Origin: Clostridia bacterium | GTDB lineage: Bacteria > Bacillota > Clostridia > Oscillospirales > Acutalibacteraceae | DNA: 59,888 nt | Reading direction: 5' to 3' | Assembly (NCBI GenBank): GCA_017550105.1 | Contig: JAFYLQ010000060.1 | Location: 1 to 59,888 of the forward strand | Shown: positions 46,025-54,688 of the stretch, in pieces | How the letters are laid out: each line of letters opens with the position of its first letter | How positions within the stretch are numbered: position 1 is the stretch's first letter | The notes under the pieces: generated by a model | The model's database searches: none | What the model saw: the letters and a program-made list of their open reading frames with translations, nothing else | Told to the model about the DNA's origin: nothing | Program-made: the position numbers and the translations under genes

Positions 46025-46053
46025 TTGATTAAACTTGCAGTTTGTGATACACT
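46025..46053 (+). promoter_or_regulatory. Promoter of the structured RNA
   Basis: TTGATT (46025-46030), 17-base spacer, TACACT (46048-46053) preceded by TGA (extended -10). The predicted start, about 46060, falls exactly where helix P1 begins. Confidence 0.6.
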
Positions 46054-46059
46054 AATACT

Positions 46060-46266
46060 TGCCAAACAAAGTTTAATAATGAAAAGGAAGTCAATTTATG
46101 AAGGGGGTATTATACCCCTTAGTTTGTCGTTCAATTTGAATTCGGTAAAAACGCAATTCCACTTGGATGGCAATAAGGGTTTCCTTTTCTATTCAAACTT
46201 TGTTTGGCGACAATTGGGGTTGCGTTTTCGGTGCGTTAACTTCGGTTGGCGCACTTTTTTATTTTT
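46060..46266 (+). ncRNA. Candidate structured RNA of about 207 nt with its own terminator
   Basis: Between a promoter and an intrinsic terminator lie several long, mutually consistent helices. P1: GCCAAACAAAGTTT (46061-46074) with AAACTTTGTTTGGC (46195-46208), 14 perfect pairs. P2 nested in P1: GAAAAGGAA (46081-46089) with TTCCTTTTC (46181-46189). Hairpin AAGGGG/CCCCTT (46101-46120). Hairpin GAATT/AATTC (46138-46159), whose loop sequence AAAACGC can pair with GCGTTTT (46222-46228), a possible pseudoknot; a full 13-pair alternative is 46148-46160 with 46216-46228. The terminator stem at 46231-46254 ends the RNA. Size and layout recall large Clostridia RNAs such as the raiA class or a riboswitch; I cannot assign a class. 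Confidence 0.65.
46231..46266 (+). terminator. Intrinsic terminator ending the structured RNA, just before a gene
   Basis: GTGCGTTAAC pairs with GTTGGCGCAC (10 pairs, two G-T) around a TTCG tetraloop, followed by TTTTTTATTTTT. It lies 22 bases before the start of the lipoprotein gene, so it could act as an attenuator. Confidence 0.85.
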
Positions 46267-46288
46267 ATGTTTAATTGGAGGAATGAAA

Positions 46289-47197
46289 ATGTTAAAAAAG
46301 CTATGCTGGATTTTGCCCATCGCAATTATACTGGTTTGTACAACAGGATGTATATTTCTTATAGGAACGAAAGCAGAAAAAGACCCATTTGCAAATTTTA
46401 CAATAACCGAAAATGCTAAATTAGCTTACGACCTTTCATTTAATGAGTATTATTCGCCGGAAGAATATGTGAATTTAATTTCCAACTTAATAACTCTAAC
46501 AAATGAAAAAAGTATCGAGCCCGTTTATGCTATTAACGATAATTTGCTCTTTGTGAAACGAACAATTGATACATATGATAGTTTTGAAGAATCAATTGCA
46601 ATAGTAGATGTTAATGGTAATTTTACAACAGACTGGAATGCTAACTGGGGAGATTATGATATACAATTTCGAGCTAAGTGTGGTGATTACTTTTTCATCA
46701 TAACTGAAGCACATAGTTACAATTATTATAATTGCGATGTTGTTAACCAAGAAGGTGAAGTGATTACAAATGTTTATTGCAAGGAAAATCGATATGATTT
46801 AGGCGATGGATATGTTTTCTTTTCTCTTGGCGCGGATTTTGGCAATATAATGAACAGTAAGGGTGAAGTTATTGAGCTTCAATACAAATCTGTGGTGCCT
46901 TCATATGGAGAAAAAGGAGCAGGAGCTTTAGAAGAGGATCAAGAAATTGGAAAAATTAGTGAAGGCTTGTTCTATGGATTTTCAAAAGGAAACGTGAATA
47001 CGGTGGCTTACTATTACAATACAAAAGGCGAGGTTGTAATTGATCTTTCTACACAAGCAGTAAATTATGAAGTAACAAAATTGTCAGATTTTTCAAACGG
47101 ACAAGCACGTATTGAATTTATTGGCGCAAATGGTAAAAATTACTATGTCAATATTGATAAAACGGGAGACTTTATCGGAGAGCCAATAGAATATTAA
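46289..47197 (+). CDS. WG-repeat-like lipoprotein, unknown function
   Basis: Protein of 302 residues. MLKKLCWILPIAIILVCTTGC is a lipoprotein-type signal with Cys21 as the likely lipid site, although TTGC is not an ideal lipobox. The body has repeated short units of the form VDVNGNFTTDW, VNQEGEVITN, MNSKGEVIEL and YNTKGEVVIDL, resembling degenerate WG (KWG) repeats that form a beta structure. The gene is more AT-rich than its neighbours, suggesting a different origin. ATG at 46289 has GGAGG 7 bases upstream; the ATG at 46283 is too close to that site. Expression may depend on reading through the terminator in front of it. Confidence 0.75.
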   Translation: MLKKLCWILPIAIILVCTTGCIFLIGTKAEKDPFANFTITENAKLAYDLSFNEYYSPEEYVNLISNLITLTNEKSIEPVYAINDNLLFVKRTIDTYDSFEESIAIVDVNGNFTTDWNANWGDYDIQFRAKCGDYFFIITEAHSYNYYNCDVVNQEGEVITNVYCKENRYDLGDGYVFFSLGADFGNIMNSKGEVIELQYKSVVPSYGEKGAGALEEDQEIGKISEGLFYGFSKGNVNTVAYYYNTKGEVVIDLSTQAVNYEVTKLSDFSNGQARIEFIGANGKNYYVNIDKTGDFIGEPIEY

Positions 47198-47201
47198 CAT
47201 T

Positions 47202-47243
47202 ATGTACGCTACTGCAATGAATTTACAGTAGCGTACATTTTTG
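47202..47243 (+). terminator. Terminator after the WG-repeat-like lipoprotein gene
   Basis: ATGTACGCTACTG (47202-47214) and CAGTAGCGTACAT (47226-47238), a perfect 13-bp stem, followed by TTTTT. Confidence 0.88.
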
Positions 47244-47361
47244 GTCTCTATTATAGTGTAAGGATACTATAAAAACTTTTGAATTGAAATTAAACTTCTT
47301 GCATTTTTCTTTTATAAATAGTATCATTAATATGTATAATTATGTAATGGGAGGTTTGTGT

Positions 47362-48831
47362 ATGTATCTTTGTCCCGAGCCCAAGAAAGTAGAGCTTAAA
47401 GGTGGTTATTACCGTTTTGAAGTTGGTACTGAACCCGTTGTTAATACAGTTATTACCCCTTTACTTTCTCAAAAAGAGAGTTATCGCATTACAATTGATG
47501 ATAATGGTGTTTCAATTGAGGCGGCAGACAAGGCGGGGGTATATTATGCAAACGTCACTCTCAGACAGCTTCTTATGAATTACAGGGGCTGCTTACCCTG
47601 TTTGTACATATATGACGAGCCCGAATTTTATTATCGAGGATTTATGATTGATTCCTGCCGTCACTTTTTTAGTGTTGATGAAATCAAAAAGATGGTAAAT
47701 GCTGCGGCACTTTTCAAATTCAATAAATTTCATTTCCATTTATCCGACGACCAGGGCTTCAGGGTTGAAATTGATTCATACCCAAATCTTACCACAATCG
47801 GCTCCGTAAGACCCTCATCGGATTTCGGCAGGGGCGAGAATGACAAAACTCCCTACGCCCATTATTATACTAAACAAGAGCTTAAGGAAATTGTTGAATA
47901 TTGCCGTGAAAGACATATTGAGGTTATTCCCGAGTTCGATATACCCGGGCACACTACGGCGGTTATAGCGTCGTATCCTGAGTTTTCCTGCACAGGCGAA
48001 AAAATTGAACCCAAAACCACCGCAGGTGTGTTTAACGATATTCTTTGTGCGGGTAATCCCGAAGCCTTAAAAATGATATATTCCGTAATCGATGAATTAT
48101 GTGAAATTTTCCCGAGTAAATATTTCCACATCGGCGGTGACGAAGCACCTAAGAATAAATGGAACGTTTGCCCCAAATGTCAGGCTAAGGTAAAGGAATT
48201 AAATCTAAAAAATACCGAGGAGCTTCACGGTTGGCTTGTAAACGAGGTGTCGCTTTACCTTAAAAAGAACGGTAAGAAAACCATTTGCTGGAACGAGGCA
48301 ATCAGAGGCGGTAACGTAGAAAAGGATAACGTTACTGTTGCATGGTGGCTTGACAGAACCAAGGCAACCCTTGATTGGGCAAATGCGGGTAACCCCGTTA
48401 TAGTGGAAAGCTTCACTCCCTACTATGCGGACTATCCCTACGGTATGCACTCACTCAAAGCAGTTTACACCTATAATCCCCGCAATATAAAGGGCTTGAC
48501 CTCTTTGGGAGCATCGTCTGTTGTGGGCATTGAGACCCCTATATGGACGGAATACGTAAGGGATTTTGATACTCTTACAAAAATGTGCTTCCCCCGTTGG
48601 CTTGCAGTTGCAGATACCGGGTGGAACGGTAATGACAACAAGAATTTTGCAAGATTCCTTAAAAACACGGTATTCTTCTGCGAGATTTTGAAGGAATACG
48701 GCATTAATGCGGCAAATGAAAGTGAATGGAATATTTTACCCCATAGCAGGGCTACTCAGACTGTTCGCTTTTTAAAAAATATGCTGTCAAAGGATTTTGT
48801 AAATCAACTTATGAAAAAGGACGATAATTAA
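47362..48831 (+). CDS. Beta-N-acetylhexosaminidase, glycoside hydrolase family 20
   Basis: Protein of 489 residues. An N-terminal GH20b-like domain (about 1-85) is followed by the TIM barrel: YRGFMIDSCRHFF, FHFHLSDDQGFRVEIDSYP, EFDIPGHTTAVIASYP and the catalytic pair in HIGGDEAPKNKW (Asp-Glu, about residues 260-270). It removes terminal GlcNAc or GalNAc. No signal peptide, so cytoplasmic. ATG at 47362 has GGGAGGT at good spacing; the longer upstream frame was rejected. Overlaps the next gene by one base (TAATG). Confidence 0.94.
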   Translation: MYLCPEPKKVELKGGYYRFEVGTEPVVNTVITPLLSQKESYRITIDDNGVSIEAADKAGVYYANVTLRQLLMNYRGCLPCLYIYDEPEFYYRGFMIDSCRHFFSVDEIKKMVNAAALFKFNKFHFHLSDDQGFRVEIDSYPNLTTIGSVRPSSDFGRGENDKTPYAHYYTKQELKEIVEYCRERHIEVIPEFDIPGHTTAVIASYPEFSCTGEKIEPKTTAGVFNDILCAGNPEALKMIYSVIDELCEIFPSKYFHIGGDEAPKNKWNVCPKCQAKVKELNLKNTEELHGWLVNEVSLYLKKNGKKTICWNEAIRGGNVEKDNVTVAWWLDRTKATLDWANAGNPVIVESFTPYYADYPYGMHSLKAVYTYNPRNIKGLTSLGASSVVGIETPIWTEYVRDFDTLTKMCFPRWLAVADTGWNGNDNKNFARFLKNTVFFCEILKEYGINAANESEWNILPHSRATQTVRFLKNMLSKDFVNQLMKKDDN

Positions 48832-49799
48832 TGATTAAGTATTCCGTTATAGGAACGTCTTGGATAACAGAATCATTTATACAGGGTGCAAGGCTTGTAG
48901 ATGACCTTGTGTTGGACGGAGTATATTCCCGTTCTGTAGAAAAGGGCGGGGCTTTTGCCGAAAAGACAGGTGCAAAAAGAGTTTTTAGCGATTTTTCTGA
49001 GCTTCTTTCTTCTGATACGGATTTAGTTTACGTGGCAAGTCCCAACTCCTGCCATTACGACCAATGCAAGGCGCTTCTTAAAAATAAAAAGCACGTAATA
49101 TGCGAAAAGCCCATTACCATTACCCTTGACGAGTACAAGGAGCTTTGTGCACTTGCAGACGAAAATGGCGTAATTTATTTTGAAGCCATTATGTATATGC
49201 ACTCACCTGCACGCAAGGTGCTGAAGGAAGCGGTTGAAAAGCTTGGTGTTATAAGGAGCGTTACCTTTGATTTTTCACAGCTTTCCTCAAAATATGCCGC
49301 ACTTAAAAGGGGCGATTTACCCAATATTTTCAATCCCGAAATGAAAACGGGGGCACTTAACGATTTGGGTATATACTGTGTTTATCCTGCAGTTGATTTA
49401 TTCGGAATGCCCGAAAAAATAGTACCCGTACAACACTTTCTTCATATGGGTGCCGACGGTAACGGCAGTGCCGCTTTTGTGTATGCTGACAAGGTTGTGA
49501 CAATTGTTTATTCAAAAACAGGTCAGAGCCGTGCGCCGTCACAGATAATGGGCGATGAGGGTACGATTACAATAGGCAGTATTTCTCAGACGGATAATAT
49601 ATATATGTATAATAACCAGGGTGAAAAAACCGAGCTTGTTCCCGATATTGATAAAAAGCACCATATGGGAAACGAGGCTCAGAGTGCCTGTAACTTTATA
49701 ACAAGCTTAAAAGACAATCGTTGTTTTTATGACGAGTGTCGAAAAACTAACGAGATGGTCCTTCAGTGTATGGAAAAAATGAGGGTTGAAAATGCTTGA
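48831..49799 (+). CDS. Gfo/Idh/MocA family oxidoreductase
   Basis: NAD(P)-dependent sugar dehydrogenase-like protein of 322 residues. The Rossmann N-terminus KYSVIGTSWITESFIQGA is followed by VYVASPNSCHYDQCKALL and the family motif CEKPITITLDEYKEL (Lys of EKP, about residue 94). GALNDLGIYCVYP carries the usual D-x-G/A-x-H-like region, with Tyr-Cys where His often stands. Translationally linked to the hexosaminidase gene, which suggests that it processes the released amino sugar or a related glycan product. Confidence 0.9.
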   Translation: MIKYSVIGTSWITESFIQGARLVDDLVLDGVYSRSVEKGGAFAEKTGAKRVFSDFSELLSSDTDLVYVASPNSCHYDQCKALLKNKKHVICEKPITITLDEYKELCALADENGVIYFEAIMYMHSPARKVLKEAVEKLGVIRSVTFDFSQLSSKYAALKRGDLPNIFNPEMKTGALNDLGIYCVYPAVDLFGMPEKIVPVQHFLHMGADGNGSAAFVYADKVVTIVYSKTGQSRAPSQIMGDEGTITIGSISQTDNIYMYNNQGEKTELVPDIDKKHHMGNEAQSACNFITSLKDNRCFYDECRKTNEMVLQCMEKMRVENA

Positions 49800-50451
49800 A
49801 CAAGAGATAAGAAGCTTTTTGCTTTCCAAGGGTGTCAGTGACGTGGGCTTTGCCCGTATAGATAACTCGGACACAGGGGAGTTGAAAAATGCTATAAGCA
49901 TTGTGGTGAGATTAAGTGATGCCATAATCGACGAGATTGACGGTGCACCTACCCCCACGTACTTTAATCATTACAGGACGGTTAATGCTTTTATTGACCG
50001 TATGCTCCTTGAAACGGGCTTATTTTTACAAAGCAAGGGCTACAATTACATAACCGTTGCCGCTTCACAGAGTATGCCCGGCACACCATACAACGGCAGG
50101 TATTCTCACAAGGAGGCCGCACATAAGGCGGGTCTTGGAGGAATAGGCAAAAACTCACTTTTTATTCATAAAAAATACGGTGCAAGGGTAAGGCTTGGCA
50201 CTATTTTTACCGATTGTCCCCTTGAGGGCGAGGGTGAGTTTACCGATAATATATGTACGGGCTGTGACAGATGTGTCAAAGCCTGTCCCTCAGGTGCAAT
50301 AAGCGGTAAAGCCTATGAGGACGGAATTAAAAGAGAAGATATTTTCAGTCCTGCAGTGTGCAGTGAATATATGAAAAAACAATTTCAGCATATTGGCAGG
50401 GGTGCCGTGTGCGGAATATGTATAAAGGTATGTCCCTATAACAAGGAGTGA
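49792..50451 (+). CDS. 4Fe-4S double-cluster protein related to epoxyqueuosine reductase QueG
   Basis: Protein of 219 residues. The C-terminus holds two ferredoxin-like clusters: CTGCDRCVKACPSGAI (about residues 161-176) and CGICIKVCPYNKE at the end. The middle part (SHKEAAHKAGLGGIGKNSLFIHKKYGARVRLGTIFTD) matches QueG. It is much shorter than QueG (about 350-390 residues) and lacks the long N-terminal part and any HEAT-like tail, so queuosine synthesis is uncertain. Start overlaps the preceding stop (ATGCTTGA). Confidence 0.82.
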   Translation: MLEQEIRSFLLSKGVSDVGFARIDNSDTGELKNAISIVVRLSDAIIDEIDGAPTPTYFNHYRTVNAFIDRMLLETGLFLQSKGYNYITVAASQSMPGTPYNGRYSHKEAAHKAGLGGIGKNSLFIHKKYGARVRLGTIFTDCPLEGEGEFTDNICTGCDRCVKACPSGAISGKAYEDGIKREDIFSPAVCSEYMKKQFQHIGRGAVCGICIKVCPYNKE

Positions 50452-50455
50452 TATT

Positions 50456-51148
50456 ATGGCAAAAATACTTGTTGCAGATGATGAGGAGCTTATAAGAAAG
50501 CTGATTGGCGATTGCCTTACCAAAAACGGTCACACCGTGCTTGAGGCTCAGGACGGCGAGGAAGCCATAAAAATTTTTGAAGCCGAGCCCGATATTGAGC
50601 TTGCTATGCTTGATATTATGATGCCCGAGGTTGACGGTTGGCAGGTCTGCCGCAAAATTCGCGAAACAAGTGGTATTCCCGTTATGCTGGTTTCGGCTCG
50701 TTCGCAGGATTTTGACCAGATAATGGGCTTTGAAAGCGGTGCGGATGATTACGTTACCAAGCCCTTTTCACTTGCGGTTTTATCCCGAAGGGTAGAAACA
50801 CTGTTGCAAAGAGGTGCGGTGCAGATACCTAAAAAAGAAAAAACCGACGATGAAGATATTGTAATAAAAAATCTTTTACTTAAAAAAGGTGCTCACGAGG
50901 TATATCTTGACGGCAAGGTGGTTGATTTAACTCAGAAGGAGTTCAAGCTTTTATATAAGCTTTGCAAATCTCCCGGCAGGGTATATTCCCGCGATAAGCT
51001 TCTTGACCAGATATGGGGCGCGGATTACGTGGGCGATATCAGAACCGTTGACTCACACGTAGCACGTATACGTACTAAATTAGGTGAATGGGGAAACAAA
51101 AATATAGTTACCGTTTACGGAACAGGCTATAAGGTCAACAAAAATTAA
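50456..51148 (+). CDS. Response regulator, OmpR/PhoB family
   Basis: Protein of 230 residues. The receiver domain has acidic DDEE (8-11), phospho-acceptor Asp53 in MLDIMMPEVDGW, and Lys near 105 in GADDYVTKPFS. The winged-helix DNA-binding domain (about 130-228) contains LTQKEFKLLYKLCKSPGRVYSRDKLLDQIWG and VDSHVARIRTKLG. It pairs with the kinase 26 bases downstream. Confidence 0.96.
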   Translation: MAKILVADDEELIRKLIGDCLTKNGHTVLEAQDGEEAIKIFEAEPDIELAMLDIMMPEVDGWQVCRKIRETSGIPVMLVSARSQDFDQIMGFESGADDYVTKPFSLAVLSRRVETLLQRGAVQIPKKEKTDDEDIVIKNLLLKKGAHEVYLDGKVVDLTQKEFKLLYKLCKSPGRVYSRDKLLDQIWGADYVGDIRTVDSHVARIRTKLGEWGNKNIVTVYGTGYKVNKN

Positions 51149-51174
51149 GCAGAACACAAGGCAGGTGACAGAAC

Positions 51175-52602
51175 GTGAAGCAACGTAAATTTGGTATAAG
51201 ACTGCGCTTTTTCCTCGAGGTGGGCGCAATAATGGCGGTATGTCTGATAGGTATTTCCGTTGTTAACTCACAGCTTCTTGAATCTGTTTATATTTGGAAT
51301 ATTGAACGTGATTTACGCTCTATGGCACAACAGGCGGAGCAGGCAGGGGATAATTACTTCCTGCTTCTTTCGGAATTTGAAAGAGAAGAGGGCGTTAGCA
51401 TAGATCTTTACGATCAGGTTGATAATTATCTTTACGAGGGCGGCGGCTCGTTCGTTTCGGGTAATAAGCTTAACATTATCAGCAGAAAAGAAAATTCTGA
51501 CGGAAGTTATTTTAACGTTGTAAGTGCCGAGGGTAGCTCTACACAATATATTTTGTACGGTAAAACCTTCAAAAACGGCTATCATATTGAAATTACCACT
51601 CAAAAGGACCCGATTCAGGAAAATGCAACTCTTGCCACAAGGGTTACCACAACTATTACGGTTGTTACCCTTTTATTGGCTTTGATATTTATTTTTGACT
51701 ATTCAAGGCGTTTTACAAAGCCGCTTATTCAGATGAACGAGGTTATGGAGAGAATAGCGAACCTTGACTTTTCTTCTGAAACAACCATTGACCGTAAGGA
51801 TGAAATCGGAACACTTGCAAAAAATATCAACAAGGTTTCCGAATCTTTGGATAACGCTCTTACCGAGCTTCGTGAGAAGAATGCTCAGTTGGAGGCGGAT
51901 ATTGAAAAAGAACGTCAACTTGAAAGGCTGCGACGTGATTTTGTGTCTTCTGCATCTCACGAGCTTAAAACGCCCATAGCAATAATCAGGGGTTACGCCG
52001 AAGGGCTTAAAATGAACCTTGACGGTGAAAATGAAGGTGCCTCGGAATATTGCGATATTATAATGGGCGAGTCGGACAAAATGAACGACCTTGTTATAAA
52101 TATGCTTGAGCAGTCCCTTTATGCATCGGGAAGTAAAATGCCCGACAAAACGGAATTTGACGTAAATGCCTACATCAAGGATTTCCTTAAGGGTATGACA
52201 CCTATATTTGAGGAAAAGGGAATCACCCTTATTTATGACGAGACTGAATTTATTGCTTTTGCTGACCGCAAGCAGATGACAACAGTTCTTTCGAATATTG
52301 TTAATAATGCCTGCTCTCACGCAAAGGATGAAAAAATAATAAAAATTTCTACAGAAAAAATTCACAATCATCTTAAGATAAATGTATTTAATACAGGAAG
52401 CAAAATCGACGATAAGGATAAGGACGGAATTTTCACGTCATTTTATCGTGCGGATAAAGCCCACTCCCGTAAGGAAGGACGCTTTGGCTTGGGCCTTTCC
52501 ATTGTTAAATCAATTATCGACAATCACGACTGTGAATGCGGTTTTGAAAACAAAGAAAACGGCGTGGAATTTTGGTTTACCATGGAATTGAAAGGACTTT
52601 GA
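51175..52602 (+). CDS. Sensor histidine kinase
   Basis: Membrane kinase of 475 residues. Membrane segments at about 12-32 and 156-176 enclose an extracellular sensor domain of about 120 residues without a known ligand motif. Then a HAMP domain (about 178-230), HisKA with SSASHELKTPIAIIRGYAEG (phosphorylated His262) and a HATPase domain (NIVNNACSHAKDEK, GRFGLGLSIVKSI). GTG start at 51175 with AGGTGA upstream. Acts on the adjacent response regulator. Confidence 0.95.
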   Translation: MKQRKFGIRLRFFLEVGAIMAVCLIGISVVNSQLLESVYIWNIERDLRSMAQQAEQAGDNYFLLLSEFEREEGVSIDLYDQVDNYLYEGGGSFVSGNKLNIISRKENSDGSYFNVVSAEGSSTQYILYGKTFKNGYHIEITTQKDPIQENATLATRVTTTITVVTLLLALIFIFDYSRRFTKPLIQMNEVMERIANLDFSSETTIDRKDEIGTLAKNINKVSESLDNALTELREKNAQLEADIEKERQLERLRRDFVSSASHELKTPIAIIRGYAEGLKMNLDGENEGASEYCDIIMGESDKMNDLVINMLEQSLYASGSKMPDKTEFDVNAYIKDFLKGMTPIFEEKGITLIYDETEFIAFADRKQMTTVLSNIVNNACSHAKDEKIIKISTEKIHNHLKINVFNTGSKIDDKDKDGIFTSFYRADKAHSRKEGRFGLGLSIVKSIIDNHDCECGFENKENGVEFWFTMELKGL

Positions 52603-52603
52603 A

Positions 52604-53719
52604 ATGAAAATTAATTTTGTAATACCCTGCCTTTTAGGCGTTGAAGGAATAATTGCCGACGAGCTCCGCTTTTTAGGTGCCGAGAACGTAAATGCACAAA
52701 ACGGCAGAGTGCTCTTTTCAGGCGACGAAAATATGTTGGCAAGAGTTAATATATGCTCCCATTTTGCAGAGCGTGTGCAGATACACATAGGCTCCTTTAC
52801 TGCAAAAACCTTTGAGGAGCTTTTTCAGGGAGTTAAAAATCTTCCTTGGGAAGAATGGATTGGCAAGGACGACGCCTTCCCCGTAAAGGGCTATTCCCTT
52901 AAATCAACTCTTTTTAGCGTTAGTGACTGTCAGGCAATTATCAAAAAAGCGGTTGTTGAAAGACTTAAGTCAAAATACGGCATTTCATGGTTCAACGAAA
53001 CAGGACCCGTTCATCAGATTCAGTTTGCTATTATGAATGATGAGGCAACCCTTCTTATTGATACAACAGGTGCAGGTCTTCACAAACGCGGATACAGGCT
53101 TTCACAGAACGGTGCGCCTATTAAGGAAACCCTTGCGGCATCAATTTGTGCACTTGCAAAGCTTCGTCATTATCACACACTTTACGACCCAATGTGCGGT
53201 AGCGGTACCTTACTTATTGAGGGTGCCTTGTATGCTCACAACATTGCTCCGGGACTTAACAGACATTTTGCCGCCGAGCGTTTTGACGTTCTGCCCAAAA
53301 ACATCTGGAAAGAGGAAAAGGAAAGAGCCATAAGTCTTGAAAAAGTTGATACGGACTTTGTGGGCTACGGCTCCGATATAGATGAACAGGCAATCAGAAT
53401 TGCTATGGAAAATGCTTCCCGACTTCCCATCGGCAAAAAGCTTCACTTTGAAAAGCGTGATATCAAGGATTTCAGAAAATATAGCGAAAGGGGTACGGTT
53501 ATATGTAACCCGCCCTATGGTGAAAGACTTCTTGATTTGCAGGAGGCGGAAAACATTTATCGCCAGATGGGTAGAGTTTTTGACAAGCAGCACGGCTGGA
53601 GCTATTACGTAATCACTCCCGACGAGGAGTTTGAAAACTGCTTTGGTAGAAAGGCAGATAAGAGCAGAAAGCTTTATAACGGTATGATTAAATGCCGACT
53701 TTATATGTATTTTAAATAA
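52604..53719 (+). CDS. THUMP-domain RNA methyltransferase (YpsC/RlmL-N family)
   Basis: Class I SAM-dependent RNA methyltransferase of 371 residues. The THUMP domain spans about 55-160; the methyltransferase domain has the SAM motif LYDPMCGSGTLLIEGAL (about residues 189-205) and the catalytic NPPYGERLLD (about 304-313). It corresponds to the guanine-N2 methyltransferase half of RlmL that acts on 23S rRNA. Length normal for Bacillota. One base after the kinase gene. Confidence 0.93.
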   Translation: MKINFVIPCLLGVEGIIADELRFLGAENVNAQNGRVLFSGDENMLARVNICSHFAERVQIHIGSFTAKTFEELFQGVKNLPWEEWIGKDDAFPVKGYSLKSTLFSVSDCQAIIKKAVVERLKSKYGISWFNETGPVHQIQFAIMNDEATLLIDTTGAGLHKRGYRLSQNGAPIKETLAASICALAKLRHYHTLYDPMCGSGTLLIEGALYAHNIAPGLNRHFAAERFDVLPKNIWKEEKERAISLEKVDTDFVGYGSDIDEQAIRIAMENASRLPIGKKLHFEKRDIKDFRKYSERGTVICNPPYGERLLDLQEAENIYRQMGRVFDKQHGWSYYVITPDEEFENCFGRKADKSRKLYNGMIKCRLYMYFK

Positions 53720-53739
53720 TCCGAAACGGAGAATTTTTT

Positions 53740-54675
53740 ATGAAACACCTTTTTATTATTAACCCCAAATGCGGTAAGGGTATTTCTTACGAACGATGTG
53801 CAGAAACTATAACCGAAACAATGACGGCAATGGGTATCGGGAATTACGAAATTCACGTTACCGAAGGTCCTCGCGACGGCTACGAGTACACAAAAAAGGA
53901 AGTGGATAAGGGCGAGCATATCCGTGTGTACGCCTGCGGCGGCGACGGCACTCTTTACGAGGTTGTTAATGCTTGTGCCTGCAAGAAAAATGCAGAGGTT
54001 GCGGCGTTCCCCTTAGGAAGCGGCAATGACTTTATACGTATTTTCGGAGATAAAAAAGACCTGCGTAACGTAGCGGACCACGTGAACGGCACGGTTATGG
54101 ACTTTGACGTTATTAAATGCGGTGACGAATATGCTATAAATCAGTGCTCAATGGGTCTTGATGCAGAGGTTTGTGCAAAACAGGCATACTTCAAAAAATT
54201 CCCGTTCCTTTCGGGTGAGTTAGCATACACGGTTTCGTTGCTTTATTGCTTTATCGGTAAAATGAAAAGCAGATTTACAATTACAATTGATGATGGTGAG
54301 CCCTTCACTCAGAACGTTCTTTTCTGTGTAGGTGCAAACTCCCGTTGGTACGGCGGTGGCTACAAGGCGGCGCCCACAGCGCTTACTTACGACGGACTTC
54401 TTGATTTTGTTATACTCGAAAAAAGAGGTATAAGATTAAAACTTCTTCCGCTTATAAGCAAGTACAAAAAGGGTGAGCATCTTGATTGGGATATCACCAC
54501 ATTCAAGAGGGGCAAAAAGATTAATATTAAAAGTGAAAAACCCGCCGCGGTTAATGTTGACGGCGAGTGTCAGTACGTAACTGAAAGTACATTTGAAATT
54601 ATCGAAAAGGGTATTAAATTTGTAGTCCCCGCTTGTTCTGATTTTATGGAGAGGGTCAAGAACAATAACGTTTAA
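53740..54675 (+). CDS. YegS/DgkB-like lipid kinase (diacylglycerol kinase catalytic domain)
   Basis: Protein of 311 residues. FIINPKCGKG (about residues 4-13), the nucleotide-binding CGGDGTLYEVVNA (about 66-78) and PLGSGNDFIRIFG (about 93-105) are all present. The C-terminal beta-rich domain ends KPAAVNVDGECQ..IIEKGIKFVVP. It probably phosphorylates diacylglycerol or a related lipid during phospholipid turnover. Confidence 0.93.
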   Translation: MKHLFIINPKCGKGISYERCAETITETMTAMGIGNYEIHVTEGPRDGYEYTKKEVDKGEHIRVYACGGDGTLYEVVNACACKKNAEVAAFPLGSGNDFIRIFGDKKDLRNVADHVNGTVMDFDVIKCGDEYAINQCSMGLDAEVCAKQAYFKKFPFLSGELAYTVSLLYCFIGKMKSRFTITIDDGEPFTQNVLFCVGANSRWYGGGYKAAPTALTYDGLLDFVILEKRGIRLKLLPLISKYKKGEHLDWDITTFKRGKKINIKSEKPAAVNVDGECQYVTESTFEIIEKGIKFVVPACSDFMERVKNNNV

Positions 54676-54688
54676 TTAAATAGTAAAT

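Noticed and set aside
46060-46266. T-box, tmRNA, 6S or SRP RNA identity for the structured segment
   Set aside because: No T-box consensus, no tag-encoding or tRNA-like ends, no 6S-like central bubble in one long hairpin, and no SRP tetraloop domain could be recognised.
45998-46288. 97-codon in-frame extension upstream of the WG-repeat-like lipoprotein
   Set aside because: It would bury the lipoprotein signal, lacks a binding site at its start, and overlaps the structured RNA and terminator, which explain the sequence better.
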